A DNA stretch of 64,000 nt from an uncultured Clostridia bacterium (GCA_944363505.1 CALVUD010000003.1:131783-195782), one strand, 5' to 3'; shown: positions 33,647 to 43,946, numbered from the stretch's first letter. Translations and numbers: made by a program. The notes: a model not told the origin generated them from the letters alone.

Positions 33647-34903
33647 ATGAAAGTAGCTGTAGTGGGCGGCGGCGGCAGAGAGCACGCCATCGTCAGGAAA
33701 CTCAAGGAAAGCGCCCTGGTGGAAAAGATATACGTTCTGCCGGGGAACGGCGGTATAGCCCGCGACGCCGAGTGCGTGCCGATCAAGGCGACCGACATCG
33801 ACGCAATAACGGCGTTCGCAAAGGAAAAGCGGATCGATTTCGTGGTGGTCGCGCCCGACGACCCGCTCGCTATGGGCGCGGTGGACAGGCTGCATGCCGA
33901 GGGGATAAAGTGCTTCGGACCGGAAAAGGCCGCCGCCGAGATAGAATCCAGCAAGGCTTTTGCGAAGGATCTGATGAAAAAGTATTCGATACCCACCGCG
34001 AAATACGCCGTATTCACGTCCGAAAAGGAAGCGAACGCGTATATCGACGCTTCTCCCGTTCCCGTGGTCGTCAAAGCCGACGGACTGGCGCTGGGAAAGG
34101 GCGTCATCATCGCCATGAGCCGCGAAGAAGCCAAAACCGCCGTTGCCGAGATGATGCGCGGCAAGTTCGGCGCTTCCGGGGAAAAGGTCGTCATCGAGGA
34201 ATTTTTGACGGGGCCCGAGGTCAGCGTGCTCGCGTTCACGGACGGAAAATGCGTGGTACCCATGGTTTCGAGCATGGACCATAAACGCATAGGCGACGGC
34301 GACACGGGGCTGAATACGGGCGGAATGGGCGCGGTCGCTCCCAATCCGTATTTTACCGACGAACTGAAAGCGGAGGCGGAAAGGACGATCTTTTTGCCTA
34401 CGATAAAAGCCATGGCGGCGGAAGGCAGGGCGTTCAAAGGCTGTCTGTATTTCGGACTTATGATCACCGCGGACGGGGTAAAGGTCATCGAATACAACTC
34501 CCGTTTCGGAGATCCCGAGACTCAGGCGGTGCTGCCGCTTTTAAACTCCGACCTCATGGAAATAATGCTCGCAGTCGAGGAAGAAAGGCTGACCGAAGAG
34601 CTCGTGCGCTTTTCCGACGGATTTTCCTGCGCCGTCGTGCTTGCCTCGAAAGGATATCCCGAAAAGTATGAAACGGGGTACCCGATCACGGGAAACTGCG
34701 AAGAAGCCGAGGTATATTGCGCGGGCGTCAAAGACGAGGACGGAGTGCTGAAAACCTCGGGCGGCAGAGTGCTGGCGGTAGCCGCGACGGGCGCCACTTT
34801 GGCTGAAGCCGTCGAAAAAGCGTACCGCGAAAGCGGCAGAATAGATTTCAAAAACAAATATATGCGTTCGGATATCGGAGCGCGCGCATTGGCGGCAAAA
34901 TAA
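33647..34903 (+). CDS. purD: GAR synthetase
   Basis: This 418-residue ATP-grasp ligase joins glycine to phosphoribosylamine. The start GGGGREHAIVRKL, the ATP-grasp segment VVVKADGLALGKGVIIA, NTGGMGAVAPNPYF and EYNSRFGDPETQ are typical. GGAGG lies six bases before the ATG. Confidence 0.97.
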   Translation: MKVAVVGGGGREHAIVRKLKESALVEKIYVLPGNGGIARDAECVPIKATDIDAITAFAKEKRIDFVVVAPDDPLAMGAVDRLHAEGIKCFGPEKAAAEIESSKAFAKDLMKKYSIPTAKYAVFTSEKEANAYIDASPVPVVVKADGLALGKGVIIAMSREEAKTAVAEMMRGKFGASGEKVVIEEFLTGPEVSVLAFTDGKCVVPMVSSMDHKRIGDGDTGLNTGGMGAVAPNPYFTDELKAEAERTIFLPTIKAMAAEGRAFKGCLYFGLMITADGVKVIEYNSRFGDPETQAVLPLLNSDLMEIMLAVEEERLTEELVRFSDGFSCAVVLASKGYPEKYETGYPITGNCEEAEVYCAGVKDEDGVLKTSGGRVLAVAATGATLAEAVEKAYRESGRIDFKNKYMRSDIGARALAAK

Positions 34904-34923
34904 AAACCGGAAGGAAAAAAACA

Positions 34924-37900
34924 ATGGTCTACAGAATTTACGTCGAAAAGAAAGAAGGACTCGGCTCCGAAGCCGAAGCGCTTTTGAAGGAACTCAGATC
35001 CTTTCTCGGGATCGCGGGACTGGAAAAAGTCAGGATCATAAACCGCTATGACGTCGAGAACGCGGACGAAGCGCTGTTCGAAAGACTTATACCCACGGTG
35101 TTCTCGGAGCCGCAGGCGGACAACGTATACGACGCTTTGCCGGAAGCCGACCGCGTGTTTGCGGTCGAGTATCTTCCCGGACAGTTCGATCAGCGCGCGG
35201 CGAGCGCCGCGGAATGCGCCGAACTGGTGGCGCTTTGCGAAAGGCCCGTCATCAGGACCGCCAAGGTATACGCGTTGTACGGCGACGTATCCGACGGCGA
35301 TTTTGCAGCGATAGAAAAGTATGTCGTCAACCCCGTGGAAAGCCGTATCGCTTCGCTCGAACTCCCCGAAACGCTGAGGGAAGAATACCGCCGTCCCGAC
35401 AAGGTGAAGGTGCTCGAGGGATTTTGCGGGCTGGACGACGCGGGCGTGGAGGCGCTTTTAAAGGAATATTCGCTCGCCATGGACGCGGCGGACCTAAAAT
35501 TCACCGTGGAATACTTCAAAAAAGAGGGGCGCGATCCCACCCTGACCGAGATCAGGATGCTGGACACATACTGGTCGGATCACTGCCGTCATACCACTTT
35601 TTTGACCTCGATAGATTCCGTCAAAACCGAGAGCGCCCTGCTGCAAAAGGCGTTCGACGACTATATCGCCACCAGAAAGGCGCTCGGGCGCACGAAACCC
35701 GTCAATCTCATGGACGTGGCGACGCTTGCCGCAAAATATCTTAAATCCCAAGGGAAGCTCGACAAACTCGACGAATCGGAGGAAATAAACGCCTGTACCG
35801 TCAAGATCAAGGTAACCGTGGACGGCGAGGAACAGGACTGGCTGCTGCTTTTCAAGAACGAAACGCACAACCACCCCACCGAGATAGAGCCTTTCGGCGG
35901 CGCGGCTACCTGTATAGGCGGCGCGATACGCGATCCGCTTTCGGGGAGAGCCTACGTTTATGCCGCCATGCGCGTTACCGGCGCGGGCGACCCGCTCGCT
36001 CCCGTCGAAAAGACTATCGCGGGCAAACTCCCTCAGCGCAAAATAGTTACGACCGCTGCCGCGGGATACAGTTCCTACGGTAATCAGATAGGGCTTGCCA
36101 CGGGCATGGTAAACGAGATTTACGACCCCGGCTACGTCGCAAAGCGCATGGAAATAGGCGCTGTCATCGCGGCGACCAAAGCCGAAAACGTCATAAGGCT
36201 GTCTCCGGAACCCGGCGACAAAGTAATACTGCTGGGCGGCAGAACCGGACGCGACGGCTGCGGCGGCGCGACGGGTTCCAGCAAATCGCATAACGTAAAG
36301 AGCATAGAAACCTGCGGCGCCGAGGTGCAAAAGGGTAACGCGCCCGAGGAAAGGAAACTTCAGCGCCTGTTCCGGAACAAAGAGGCGTCAAGACTGATAA
36401 AGCGTTGCAACGACTTCGGCGCGGGCGGCGTGTCGGTCGCGATAGGAGAGCTTGCGGACGGACTGGAAATCGAGCTTGACAAGGTCCCGAAAAAGTACGA
36501 GGGTCTGGACGGCACCGAGCTTGCCATCAGCGAATCCCAGGAGAGAATGGCGGTCGTCGTCGCGGAAGCGGACGTTCCGAACTTCCTTTCGCTTGCTTCG
36601 GCGGAGAACCTCGAAGCCACTCTCGTTGCCACGGTTACCGAGGAAAAACGCCTTAAAATGTACTGGAACGGCGATAAGATCGTCGATATTTCACGCGAAT
36701 TTTTGTCCTCCAACGGCGCCGAAAAGCATATCGATATCGAAATGGCAAAGCCCGCCGACTTCGGCAAAAAGGGAACGGGCGATTTCGAAAAGGATATAAT
36801 GGCGCTGGTAGACGATCTTAACGTGGCTTCCGAAAGAGGATTGTCCGAAAGATTCGATTCCACTATCGGCGCGGGGACGGTGCTGATGCCTTTCGGCGGC
36901 AAAAAACAGCTGACCCCCGTACAGGCGATGGTGCATAAGATCTCCACCGAAAAAGGGGATACGGAGGATTGTTCGGTAATGAGCTGGGGCTTCAATCCCG
37001 CGATATCCAAAGCCAGCCCCTTCCACGGCGCGTATTACGCGGTGGTCGAGAGCGTTTCCAAACTCATCGCCGCGGGCGCGAGGTTCGAGGACGTGTATCT
37101 CACCTTCCAGGAGTATTTCCCGAAGCCTACGAACGACGCGCGTCGCTGGGGTCTGCCGCTTGCGGCGCTGCTCGGCGCGTTCAGGGCGCAAAAAGAACTC
37201 GGCGCGGGCGCGATAGGCGGCAAGGATTCAATGAGCGGTTCTTTCGAGGATATAGACGTTCCGCCGACGCTGGTGTCTTTTGCGGTAACTACCGCTAAAA
37301 TCCCCGAGATCGTTTCTAACGAATTCAAAATGCCCTCCTCCACGGTCAGATTCCTGAAGACCGAACTGAATGCCGACATGCTCCCCGATCCCGAATCGCT
37401 GAAACGCAATTTCGGGATAATCGCAGAGCTGAACGCCGCGGGCAAGATCCGCGCGGCATATACTCCCGCTTACGGCGGCATAGCCGAAGCTGTTTATAAA
37501 ATGTGCATAGGCAACGGACTGGGCTTCGGTTTCAGCGGCGCGCTGACGGAAGAGGAGCTGTTCGGATACAATTACGGCGGATTCGTTATCGAGACGGACG
37601 ACGACGTCAAGGAAGGAGTTTTCCTAGGCAGAACGAGCCTCGCGCCCGTGATTTCTTACGGTTCGACGCGCGTGAACTTATGCGACCTGAATGCCGTTTA
37701 CGAAGGGAAACTCGAGAGCGTTTATCCGGTTTCCGCGCCTTGCGTAGAGAACGTCCGCGCGTTGGAACACAGAGAAAGGTCGTCCGCAAAACCTCGTGTT
37801 TCGGTTGCCAAACCGCGCGTTCTGATACCCGTATTCCCGGGAACCAACTGCGAATACGACAGCGCCAAAGCGGTGGAAAGAGCGGGCGCGAAAGCCGAGA

Positions 37901-38610
37901 TATTCGTAGTGAACAACCTTTCGGGAGCCGCGGTAAAAGAGTCTGTCGAAAGCTTCTCTAAGCTGATAAGTAAATCCAACGCCGTGTTTATTCCGGGCGG
38001 CTTTTCGGGCGGAGACGAACCCGACGGTTCCGGCAAATTCATCACGGCGTTTTTCAGAAACGCCAGGATAGCCGACGCCGTAACGGATCTTATGGAAAAC
38101 CGCGACGGGCTGATGCTCGGCGTGTGCAACGGCTTCCAGGCGCTGATAAAACTGGGACTGGTGCCTTTCGGTAAAATCATGCCGGAGGCGAAACCCGAAT
38201 TTCCGACGCTGACTTTCAACACGATAGCGCGTCATCAGTCGCGCATCGTTACCACGAGAGTGGCGTCCGTAAAGTCGCCGTGGCTAATGAAAGTCGAGGT
38301 CGGCGATCTTGTTTCGGTGCCTGTATCGCACGGCGAAGGCAGATTCGTATGCAGCGACGAGATTTTGCAAAAGCTGATCGAAAACGGTCAGATCGCCACT
38401 CAGTACGCCGACTTCTCGGGCGCGGCGGACGGCTCGGTTTCGGTCAATCCGAACGGCTCCGTCATGAACGTGGAGGGTATTTTAAGCCCCGACGGCAGAG
38501 TCTTCGGCAAAATGGGACACAGCGAGAGAACGGGCGCGGGCTTATACAAAAACGTACCCGCGCGTTATGACATGGGACTGTTCGAATCGCTGACGGAATA
38601 CTTCAAATAA
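34924..38610 (+). CDS. purL: FGAM synthetase, single-chain PurSLQ type
   Basis: This 1228-residue enzyme converts FGAR, ATP and glutamine to FGAM. Domains in order are a PurS-like N-terminal domain (1-140), a linker domain with DTYWSDHCRHTTF, the two AIRS-type synthetase repeats (about 230-940, including NETHNHPTEIEPFGGAATCIGG), and a C-terminal glutamine amidotransferase with LIPVFPGTNCEYD, the nucleophile C1068 in LGVCNGFQAL and SHGEGRFV. Bacillus uses three separate proteins, whereas this fused type is common in clostridia and Bacteroidetes. A GGAAGG site precedes the ATG. Confidence 0.96.
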   Translation: MVYRIYVEKKEGLGSEAEALLKELRSFLGIAGLEKVRIINRYDVENADEALFERLIPTVFSEPQADNVYDALPEADRVFAVEYLPGQFDQRAASAAECAELVALCERPVIRTAKVYALYGDVSDGDFAAIEKYVVNPVESRIASLELPETLREEYRRPDKVKVLEGFCGLDDAGVEALLKEYSLAMDAADLKFTVEYFKKEGRDPTLTEIRMLDTYWSDHCRHTTFLTSIDSVKTESALLQKAFDDYIATRKALGRTKPVNLMDVATLAAKYLKSQGKLDKLDESEEINACTVKIKVTVDGEEQDWLLLFKNETHNHPTEIEPFGGAATCIGGAIRDPLSGRAYVYAAMRVTGAGDPLAPVEKTIAGKLPQRKIVTTAAAGYSSYGNQIGLATGMVNEIYDPGYVAKRMEIGAVIAATKAENVIRLSPEPGDKVILLGGRTGRDGCGGATGSSKSHNVKSIETCGAEVQKGNAPEERKLQRLFRNKEASRLIKRCNDFGAGGVSVAIGELADGLEIELDKVPKKYEGLDGTELAISESQERMAVVVAEADVPNFLSLASAENLEATLVATVTEEKRLKMYWNGDKIVDISREFLSSNGAEKHIDIEMAKPADFGKKGTGDFEKDIMALVDDLNVASERGLSERFDSTIGAGTVLMPFGGKKQLTPVQAMVHKISTEKGDTEDCSVMSWGFNPAISKASPFHGAYYAVVESVSKLIAAGARFEDVYLTFQEYFPKPTNDARRWGLPLAALLGAFRAQKELGAGAIGGKDSMSGSFEDIDVPPTLVSFAVTTAKIPEIVSNEFKMPSSTVRFLKTELNADMLPDPESLKRNFGIIAELNAAGKIRAAYTPAYGGIAEAVYKMCIGNGLGFGFSGALTEEELFGYNYGGFVIETDDDVKEGVFLGRTSLAPVISYGSTRVNLCDLNAVYEGKLESVYPVSAPCVENVRALEHRERSSAKPRVSVAKPRVLIPVFPGTNCEYDSAKAVERAGAKAEIFVVNNLSGAAVKESVESFSKLISKSNAVFIPGGFSGGDEPDGSGKFITAFFRNARIADAVTDLMENRDGLMLGVCNGFQALIKLGLVPFGKIMPEAKPEFPTLTFNTIARHQSRIVTTRVASVKSPWLMKVEVGDLVSVPVSHGEGRFVCSDEILQKLIENGQIATQYADFSGAADGSVSVNPNGSVMNVEGILSPDGRVFGKMGHSERTGAGLYKNVPARYDMGLFESLTEYFK

Positions 38611-38629
38611 GCGGATATAAGGAGAATAC

Positions 38630-40312
38630 ATGGCTTTAAGCGACATAGAGATTGCGCGTTCGGTCAAATACGAGGACATCGCAAAGATTGCCGAAAAGGT
38701 CGGGATCGACGAAAGCCTTATCGAGCGTTACGGGCGTTATAAAGCAAAAGTCGATCTGTCAATACTGAACAAAAGGCCGGACAAGTGCGGGAAACTGATA
38801 CTTGTTACAGCCGTAACGCCTACGCCCGCAGGCGAGGGCAAAACGACGGTTTCCATAGGGCTTGCGGACGGCATGCGCAGATTGGGGCTGAACGCCGTGG
38901 CGGCGCTCAGAGAGCCGTCGCTGGGTCCCGTGTTCGGGTTGAAAGGCGGCGCCACGGGCGGCGGCAGGGCGCAGGTGGTGCCCATGGAGGACATCAACCT
39001 GCACTTCAACGGCGACTTTCACGCCGTTTCCGCGGCGAACAATCTGCTCGCGGCGATGCTGGACAATCACATAAAACAGGGCAACGCCTTGGGCATAGAT
39101 CCCGCGACCGTTTCTTTCAAACGCGCCGTCGATATGGGCGACAGACAGCTGCGATTCATCGTTTCGGGACTCGGCGGCAGGGCGCACGGCGTGCCGCGCG
39201 AGGACGGGTTCGACATCACCGCGGCTTCCGAGGTTATGGCGGCGTGGTGCATGGCAAACGACCTGACCGATTTGAAAGAAAGGTTTTCGAGGATCGTAGT
39301 CGGTTACGCTTACGACCGCAAACCCGTTACGGCGGGCGATCTGAAGGCGGCGGGCGCGATGGCGGCGCTGATGCTCGGCGCCATGAATCCCAATCTCGTG
39401 CAGACACTCGAGGGCACTCCCGTTTTCATTCACGGAGGTCCGTTTGCTAATATCGCGCACGGATGCAATTCCGTGGCGGCGACGCGTCTTGCGCTTTCCC
39501 TCGGGGATTACGTCATCACCGAAGCGGGCTTCGGCGCCGATCTGGGAGCCGAAAAATTTATTGACATCAAGTGCAGGGCGGCGGGCTTCAAACCCGACGC
39601 GTGCGTGATCGTCGCCACCGTCCGCGCGCTGAAAATGCACGGAGGCGCGGCAAAAATAGACCTTGACAAAGAGGATCTGAAAGCGCTCGAAAAGGGCATG
39701 AAGAACCTTCTAAGGCATATCGACAACATGAAAAACGTTTACGGATTGCCCGTGGCGGTCGCGCTGAACGCGTTTACCGCCGACACCGCAGCCGAAAAGG
39801 ACATGGTCGTAAAGGAATGTGCCAAGGTCGGCGTAAAAGCCGTGGAAACGGATGTCTGGGCAAAGGGCGGCGCGGGCGCAGAGGAGCTGGCGCGGGAAGC
39901 GGTGAAACTTACCGAAAGTCCGAACGGTTTCCGTTTTGCCTACGAGTCGGACGTCCCGGTCGAGGAAAAGATAGAAGCCGTGGTCAGAAAAGTGTACCGC
40001 GGTTCGGGCGCCGAGATACTGCCCGCCGCAAAAGCCAAGCTGTTGCGGTTCAAAGAACTCGGATACAGTTCGTTGCCCGTATGTATCGCAAAGACGCAAT
40101 ACAGTTTTTCCGACGACCCCAAAAAGATAGGCGCCCCGGAAAATTTCAAAATCACGGTAAGGGACGTAAGGCTTTCCGCGGGCGCGGGATTCATAGTCGC
40201 TCTGACGGGCGAAATAATCACGATGCCGGGGCTTCCCGCTTCTCCAGCCGCGTGCAATATCGACGTGACGGTCGACGCTGACGGCGTGGCGAGGATAACG
40301 GGATTGTCGTAA
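38630..40312 (+). CDS. fhs: Formate-tetrahydrofolate ligase
   Basis: This 560-residue enzyme makes 10-formyl-THF from formate, ATP and THF. The P-loop is [16 protein letters not shown], and [41 protein letters not shown] and [13 protein letters not shown] are family blocks. As last gene of the purine operon it supplies the formyl donor for the purN product and the AICAR transformylase. An AAGGAG site precedes the ATG. An intrinsic terminator follows. Confidence 0.97.
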   Translation: MALSDIEIARSVKYEDIAKIAEKVGIDESLIERYGRYKAKVDLSILNKRPDKCGKLILVTAVTPTPAGEGKTTVSIGLADGMRRLGLNAVAALREPSLGPVFGLKGGATGGGRAQVVPMEDINLHFNGDFHAVSAANNLLAAMLDNHIKQGNALGIDPATVSFKRAVDMGDRQLRFIVSGLGGRAHGVPREDGFDITAASEVMAAWCMANDLTDLKERFSRIVVGYAYDRKPVTAGDLKAAGAMAALMLGAMNPNLVQTLEGTPVFIHGGPFANIAHGCNSVAATRLALSLGDYVITEAGFGADLGAEKFIDIKCRAAGFKPDACVIVATVRALKMHGGAAKIDLDKEDLKALEKGMKNLLRHIDNMKNVYGLPVAVALNAFTADTAAEKDMVVKECAKVGVKAVETDVWAKGGAGAEELAREAVKLTESPNGFRFAYESDVPVEEKIEAVVRKVYRGSGAEILPAAKAKLLRFKELGYSSLPVCIAKTQYSFSDDPKKIGAPENFKITVRDVRLSAGAGFIVALTGEIITMPGLPASPAACNIDVTVDADGVARITGLS

Positions 40313-40340
40313 ATATCAAGACAAAGAACGAAAAAGGCAT

Positions 40341-40371
40341 AAAAAAAGGAGCGGATTTCCGCTCCTTTTTT
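40341..40371. terminator. Bidirectional terminator between fhs and the lipoprotein gene
   Basis: AAAAAAAGGAGCGGA and TCCGCTCCTTTTTT form a stem flanked by an A-run on one side and a T-run on the other. It can therefore end both convergent transcripts. Confidence 0.92.
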
Positions 40372-40382
40372 ACGCTCTTGAA

Positions 40383-40751
40383 TTAGCGCGCCGCTTTTAC
40401 GGCAGCGTCGGTTCCGATGTAAACGATCTTGCCCTGTCTTTTGAAAACGAGGCTTTCGTTTTCGTCGAAGAATTCTTCTTTCAGGGATTTCGCTTCGTCG
40501 CTTTCATAGAATTCTTTCGCGTCGGCAGATTCTTTGAAGTAAAGAATCAATATGCCTTCGTCGCCCTTGGTCGCGAAAACCATGTCGTCGACATTGCCGA
40601 GCGGAACACCGAGAGGAATGGAAACGTAACCTTCTTCTTTCAGGTTTGCCGCCGCTTTGTCGGGGTCAGAGGGGATACAGGCGACGAGAGCCACCGCGAG
40701 AATTGCCGCAAGCGCTATAACGGCGACAACGGATAAAATTTTCTTTTTCAT
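40383..40751 (-). CDS. Small predicted lipoprotein
   Basis: This 122-residue protein has a lipoprotein signal peptide: basic KKK, a hydrophobic stretch of about 18 residues and the lipobox LVAC with Cys25. It should be lipid-anchored outside the membrane. The mature part is about 97 residues, charged, and has one small alpha/beta-like domain. I do not recognise its function. The ATG at 40751 with GGAGG eight bases ahead is chosen over an upstream ATG at 40796, which lies at the edge of the -10 box. Confidence 0.8.
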   Translation of the reverse strand: MKKKILSVVAVIALAAILAVALVACIPSDPDKAAANLKEEGYVSIPLGVPLGNVDDMVFATKGDEGILILYFKESADAKEFYESDEAKSLKEEFFDENESLVFKRQGKIVYIGTDAAVKAAR

Positions 40752-40794
40752 GCTAAGTCCTCCATTAAAATTAGGTAATTTAACCTTGTTATGC

Positions 40795-40823
40795 ATTATA
40801 CCACATTCCGGAAGGCGTGTAAA
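40795..40823 (-). promoter_or_regulatory. Promoter of the lipoprotein gene
   Basis: On the minus strand TTTACA (40823-40818) and TATAAT (40800-40795) lie 17 bases apart, about 45 bases ahead of the start. Confidence 0.8.
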
Positions 40824-40960
40824 GAGGATTTTTTCGCGTCGTCGTTACGAACGCCCGTCGCACAAGGTAAAATTCAAAGTAATCGCAGCAAGAGCCGGTT
40901 ATTTGAAAAAAATCGCCGCAAAAAACTTTTTCCGAAGCTCAAGAAGTGTTTCGCTTTACG

Positions 40961-40989
40961 TTGACTTTATGCGTGCGCGGGTATAAAAT
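40961..40989 (+). promoter_or_regulatory. Promoter of the amidohydrolase-hydrolase pair
   Basis: TTGACT (40961-40966) and TAAAAT (40984-40989) are 17 bases apart, 40 bases ahead of the ATG at 41029. The rest of the 232-base spacer 40797-41028 holds only the divergent promoter. Confidence 0.8.
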
Positions 40990-41028
40990 ACACTTGATTC
41001 AATCGAAAAAAGGCGGAAAGGTGGAGAA

Positions 41029-42354
41029 ATGAAAACGTTATTTCACGATCTGACAGTAGTGGACGTCGAAAAAAGAAGGGTACTTCCGCATACCGACATC
41101 ACCGTTGAAAACGGTATAATCACCGATATTTCCCCGTCGGGCGCGGGAGAGAAGAAAAAAGCCGACAAAATATATAAACTTTCCGGACGGTTCGCTTCGC
41201 CCGGACTTATAAATCTGCACGCGCACCTGTTCGGAACGGGGAGACCCTCCAAAGCGCTCGGCGCGGGCAAGACCCAGGAAAGGCTTTTGAAATTCATCGC
41301 CACGCCGATAGGGAAACGCGTGATGAACGTGATAGTCGCTTTTTCCGCCAAAACACAGCTTAGATCCGGCGTTACGACGCTGCGCACTTCGGGAGATATG
41401 GTCGGTTCCGACCTTGCCCTCAAAAAGAAAGTATCCGCCGGAAAGGGCGGCGCGAGAGGATTAAGGCTCATAGTGCCGGGTTACGCTCTGACCGTACCGG
41501 GCGGACACGGCGACGGCACCTTTGCAAAAACGGGACGAACCCCCGACGAACTCGTAAAACTCGTGGACGAAGCCGCGGCGGCGGGCGCGGATTACATAAA
41601 GATATGTATCACGGGCGGCGTCATGGACTCCAAAAAGCGCGGAGAGCCGGGAGAGGTCAGAATGAGCGCCGAAGAAGTCAAAGCCGTGTGCGACCGCGCG
41701 CACGAGCAGGGAAAGAAAGTCGCGGCGCACGCGCAAAGCCCCGAAGGGGTCAGGATCGCGGCGCTGAACGGCGTGGATACCATAGAACACGGCGCTCCCG
41801 CGGACGAGGAAAGCATCGCCGCGATAAAAGCGCGCGGAGGCGCGATGGTCGTCACTTATTCGCCCGCATTGCCGCTTGCGGCGCTGAGTCCCGAGATCAC
41901 CAAACTCGGCGATACGGCAAGGTACAATTCGGGAGTGGTGCTCCGCGGTATGACGAAAGGCGCGCACAAATTTAGCGCAGCAGGCGTTAAAGTCGGTATC
42001 GGAACGGACGCGTCGTGTCCTTTCTGTACTCAATACGGAACGTGGAGAGAGGCGGTGTATTTCAAAAACGCCATGGGCGTTTCGCGTGAAAAGGCGCTGT
42101 ATACCGCAACCCTGGGCAACGCCGAGGTATTGGGGCTGGAAAAGGTTACGGGCAGCATAGCTGTGGGAAAAAGCGCGGATTTCATGCTGCTTAAGGACAA
42201 TCCGCTGGACGATCTCAGTGCGTTGGCAAAGCCGCAGAAAGTGGTCGCGGGCGGTCGCGTCGTTTACTCGTTCGGGTTGATGCGCATTAAAAAAATAGAA
42301 GAAATTCTCGACAAACTGACGGAGGACGTTCAATGGGCAAAGATTATTTATTAG
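41029..42354 (+). CDS. Metal-dependent amidohydrolase (imidazolonepropionase/Xaa-Pro dipeptidase-like)
   Basis: This 441-residue enzyme has the amidohydrolase TIM barrel: HAH after LINL (metal ligands), ADYIKICITGGVMD (a lysine likely carboxylated to bridge two metals), AHAQ and EHGAP (His ligands) and GTDASCPF (catalytic Asp). A small beta-sandwich is built from both ends. Members of this subfamily hydrolyse cyclic amides or proline-containing dipeptides. The next gene, overlapping by 22 bases, encodes a proline-iminopeptidase-like hydrolase, which favours a peptidase role, but the substrate is inference. GGTGGAG precedes the ATG. Confidence 0.85.
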   Translation: MKTLFHDLTVVDVEKRRVLPHTDITVENGIITDISPSGAGEKKKADKIYKLSGRFASPGLINLHAHLFGTGRPSKALGAGKTQERLLKFIATPIGKRVMNVIVAFSAKTQLRSGVTTLRTSGDMVGSDLALKKKVSAGKGGARGLRLIVPGYALTVPGGHGDGTFAKTGRTPDELVKLVDEAAAAGADYIKICITGGVMDSKKRGEPGEVRMSAEEVKAVCDRAHEQGKKVAAHAQSPEGVRIAALNGVDTIEHGAPADEESIAAIKARGGAMVVTYSPALPLAALSPEITKLGDTARYNSGVVLRGMTKGAHKFSAAGVKVGIGTDASCPFCTQYGTWREAVYFKNAMGVSREKALYTATLGNAEVLGLEKVTGSIAVGKSADFMLLKDNPLDDLSALAKPQKVVAGGRVVYSFGLMRIKKIEEILDKLTEDVQWAKIIY

Positions 42355-43295
42355 ACTACGAAGCCGCGGTTACGGTGAACGGCGACGCGCAGAATATCCG
42401 CGTCAGGGCGGCAAAGGAAGGTCTTCCCGTCATGCTTTTTCTGCACGGCGGACCGGGGGTGCCCGACAGACATAACGTCATTACGAATCAGTCCGCGCTC
42501 GCAGAAAAATATACTCTCGTATGTTGGGATCAGCGCGGCTCGGGGAAAAGTTACCGGAAAAGCATCCGCAGCGAAAAGCTTTCGCTTCGGACCTACGTCG
42601 ACGACGCCGCGGCGCTCACAGAGCTGTTGTGCGAAAAATTCAACGTCGGAAAGGTCGTCGTCGCCGCCCATTCCTGGGGCACTATCGTAGGTATGCCTCT
42701 AGTGCTGGAGCACCCGGAAAGGATCGCCGCGTATATCGCTCAGGGCGTGTTCGTTTCGGGCGGAGAGAACGAGGACGAAAGCTACCGTTTTTGTCTGGAG
42801 GAAGCAAGGCGCCGCGGCGACGAGCGCGCGATAAAGCGGCTTTCGGGTATCCGTCCGGTGAACGGCAAGTACCCGAACGATAAAGCAATGAAAATTCAAC
42901 GCGATTATCTTTCGCGTTACGGCGGCGGAGTGTGGAAAGGTAAAAAGGGATTGTTCGCTTCGATCCTGACGCCGCTGATAAGGAGCGGAGAGTATTCTTG
43001 GAAACAGATATTCGACTATGCCGCCGGCGCACTTTATCTCAGTAAAACCCTTTGGGACGACGCGGTGGCGGCGGATTACCGCTCGGTCGCCGAGTTAAAG
43101 GTTCCCGTCATAGTAACCCAGGGCGCGCACGACTACAACACCCCGACGTCGCTTGCGAAAGCGTGGTTCGATCGGCTCGACGCGCCGTTCAAAAAGTGGA
43201 TCGAATTTTCCGAATCCGCCCATTCGCCGATAAACGAGGAAAGCGAAAAATGGGGAAAGGAAGTTTCCGAGGCGCTTTCCGAGGCGGGAATTTAA
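42333..43295 (+). CDS. Alpha/beta hydrolase, proline iminopeptidase-like (S33)
   Basis: This 320-residue hydrolase has the S33 oxyanion motif FLHGGPGVPD, the DQRGSGKS block, the nucleophile Ser114 in AAHSWGT, the acid in GAHDYNTP and the histidine in ESAHSP. S33 enzymes release N-terminal proline from short peptides. No signal peptide is visible, so it should act in the cytoplasm. A GGAGG site lies inside the end of the amidohydrolase gene, so the two are co-translated. Other esterase-like activities are possible. Confidence 0.87.
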   Translation: MGKDYLLDYEAAVTVNGDAQNIRVRAAKEGLPVMLFLHGGPGVPDRHNVITNQSALAEKYTLVCWDQRGSGKSYRKSIRSEKLSLRTYVDDAAALTELLCEKFNVGKVVVAAHSWGTIVGMPLVLEHPERIAAYIAQGVFVSGGENEDESYRFCLEEARRRGDERAIKRLSGIRPVNGKYPNDKAMKIQRDYLSRYGGGVWKGKKGLFASILTPLIRSGEYSWKQIFDYAAGALYLSKTLWDDAVAADYRSVAELKVPVIVTQGAHDYNTPTSLAKAWFDRLDAPFKKWIEFSESAHSPINEESEKWGKEVSEALSEAGI

Positions 43296-43327
43296 CCGTT
43301 GAATCGTAAAAAATCTGAACGGATTGA

Positions 43328-43360
43328 AAGGTGGCGGCGCGCTTAATGGTTCGCCGCCTT
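43328..43360 (+). terminator. Hairpin after the hydrolase gene
   Basis: GGCGGCG and CGCCGCC pair around an 11-base loop, with AA/TT ends offset by a small bulge and a short TTATT after it. It probably separates this pair from the rpmH operon. Confidence 0.6.
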
Positions 43361-43379
43361 ATTCTGTGCCCCAAAAAAC

Positions 43380-43408
43380 TTGACAGCGTATTGCCGATAC
43401 AGTATAAT
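43380..43408 (+). promoter_or_regulatory. Consensus promoter of the rpmH-rnpA operon
   Basis: TTGACA (43380-43385) and TATAAT (43403-43408) lie exactly 17 bases apart. The leader to rpmH is about 70 bases. Confidence 0.9.
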
Positions 43409-43482
43409 GTTGAAGCGCACGTCTTTATATTTATATAAATTCACGCGCGAAGAAAACTATAACTCAGTCAGGAGAACGAGAT

Positions 43483-43617
43483 ATGAAAAGAACTTATCAA
43501 CCCAAGAAAAGACACAAGAAGAAAGTTCACGGCTTCCGTGAAAGAATGTCCACCAAAGGCGGCAGAAAGGTCATTTCCCGTCGCAGAAGGAAGGGCAGAG
43601 CCGTTTTGACCGCCTGA
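43483..43617 (+). CDS. rpmH: Ribosomal protein bL34
   Basis: This 44-residue, very basic ribosomal protein begins [20 protein letters not shown] and ends with the [16 protein letters not shown] tail of bL34. CAGGAGAACG lies about ten bases ahead of the ATG. The stop overlaps the rnpA start (TGATG), a conserved arrangement. Confidence 0.97.
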   Translation: MKRTYQPKKRHKKKVHGFRERMSTKGGRKVISRRRRKGRAVLTA

Positions 43618-43946
43618 TGCTGAAACGCTGCCGTTTAAGGAAAAACGCCAGTTTCCAATACGTTTACCGTAAGGGAACAGCCGTTTCCTCCGATTTGATG
43701 ACTTTGATTTTCGTCAAGGCGAAGGGGCTGAAGGTCGGGGTAAGCGTTTCCAAAAAAATCGGCAAAAGCGTGGTCAGAAATCTTGCAAAACGGAGAATCA
43801 ACGAAAATTTCATGCGCCTCATTCCCCGCCTTAAGGACGAGTATAACTATGTGGTAGTCGCCAAAGAGGGGATAGCGGGCGCCGATTTTCGTAGTATAGG
43901 CGAATCGCTGGAGACGTTGTTGATTCGCGCGGGGCACCTGAATTAA
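43617..43946 (+). CDS. rnpA: RNase P protein component
   Basis: This 109-residue basic protein binds the RNase P RNA and helps it process pre-tRNA 5' ends. The family core GVSVSKKIGKSVVRNLAKRRI contains the RNR-like basic helix. It overlaps rpmH before it and yidD after it by one base each. Confidence 0.95.
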   Translation: MLKRCRLRKNASFQYVYRKGTAVSSDLMTLIFVKAKGLKVGVSVSKKIGKSVVRNLAKRRINENFMRLIPRLKDEYNYVVVAKEGIAGADFRSIGESLETLLIRAGHLN

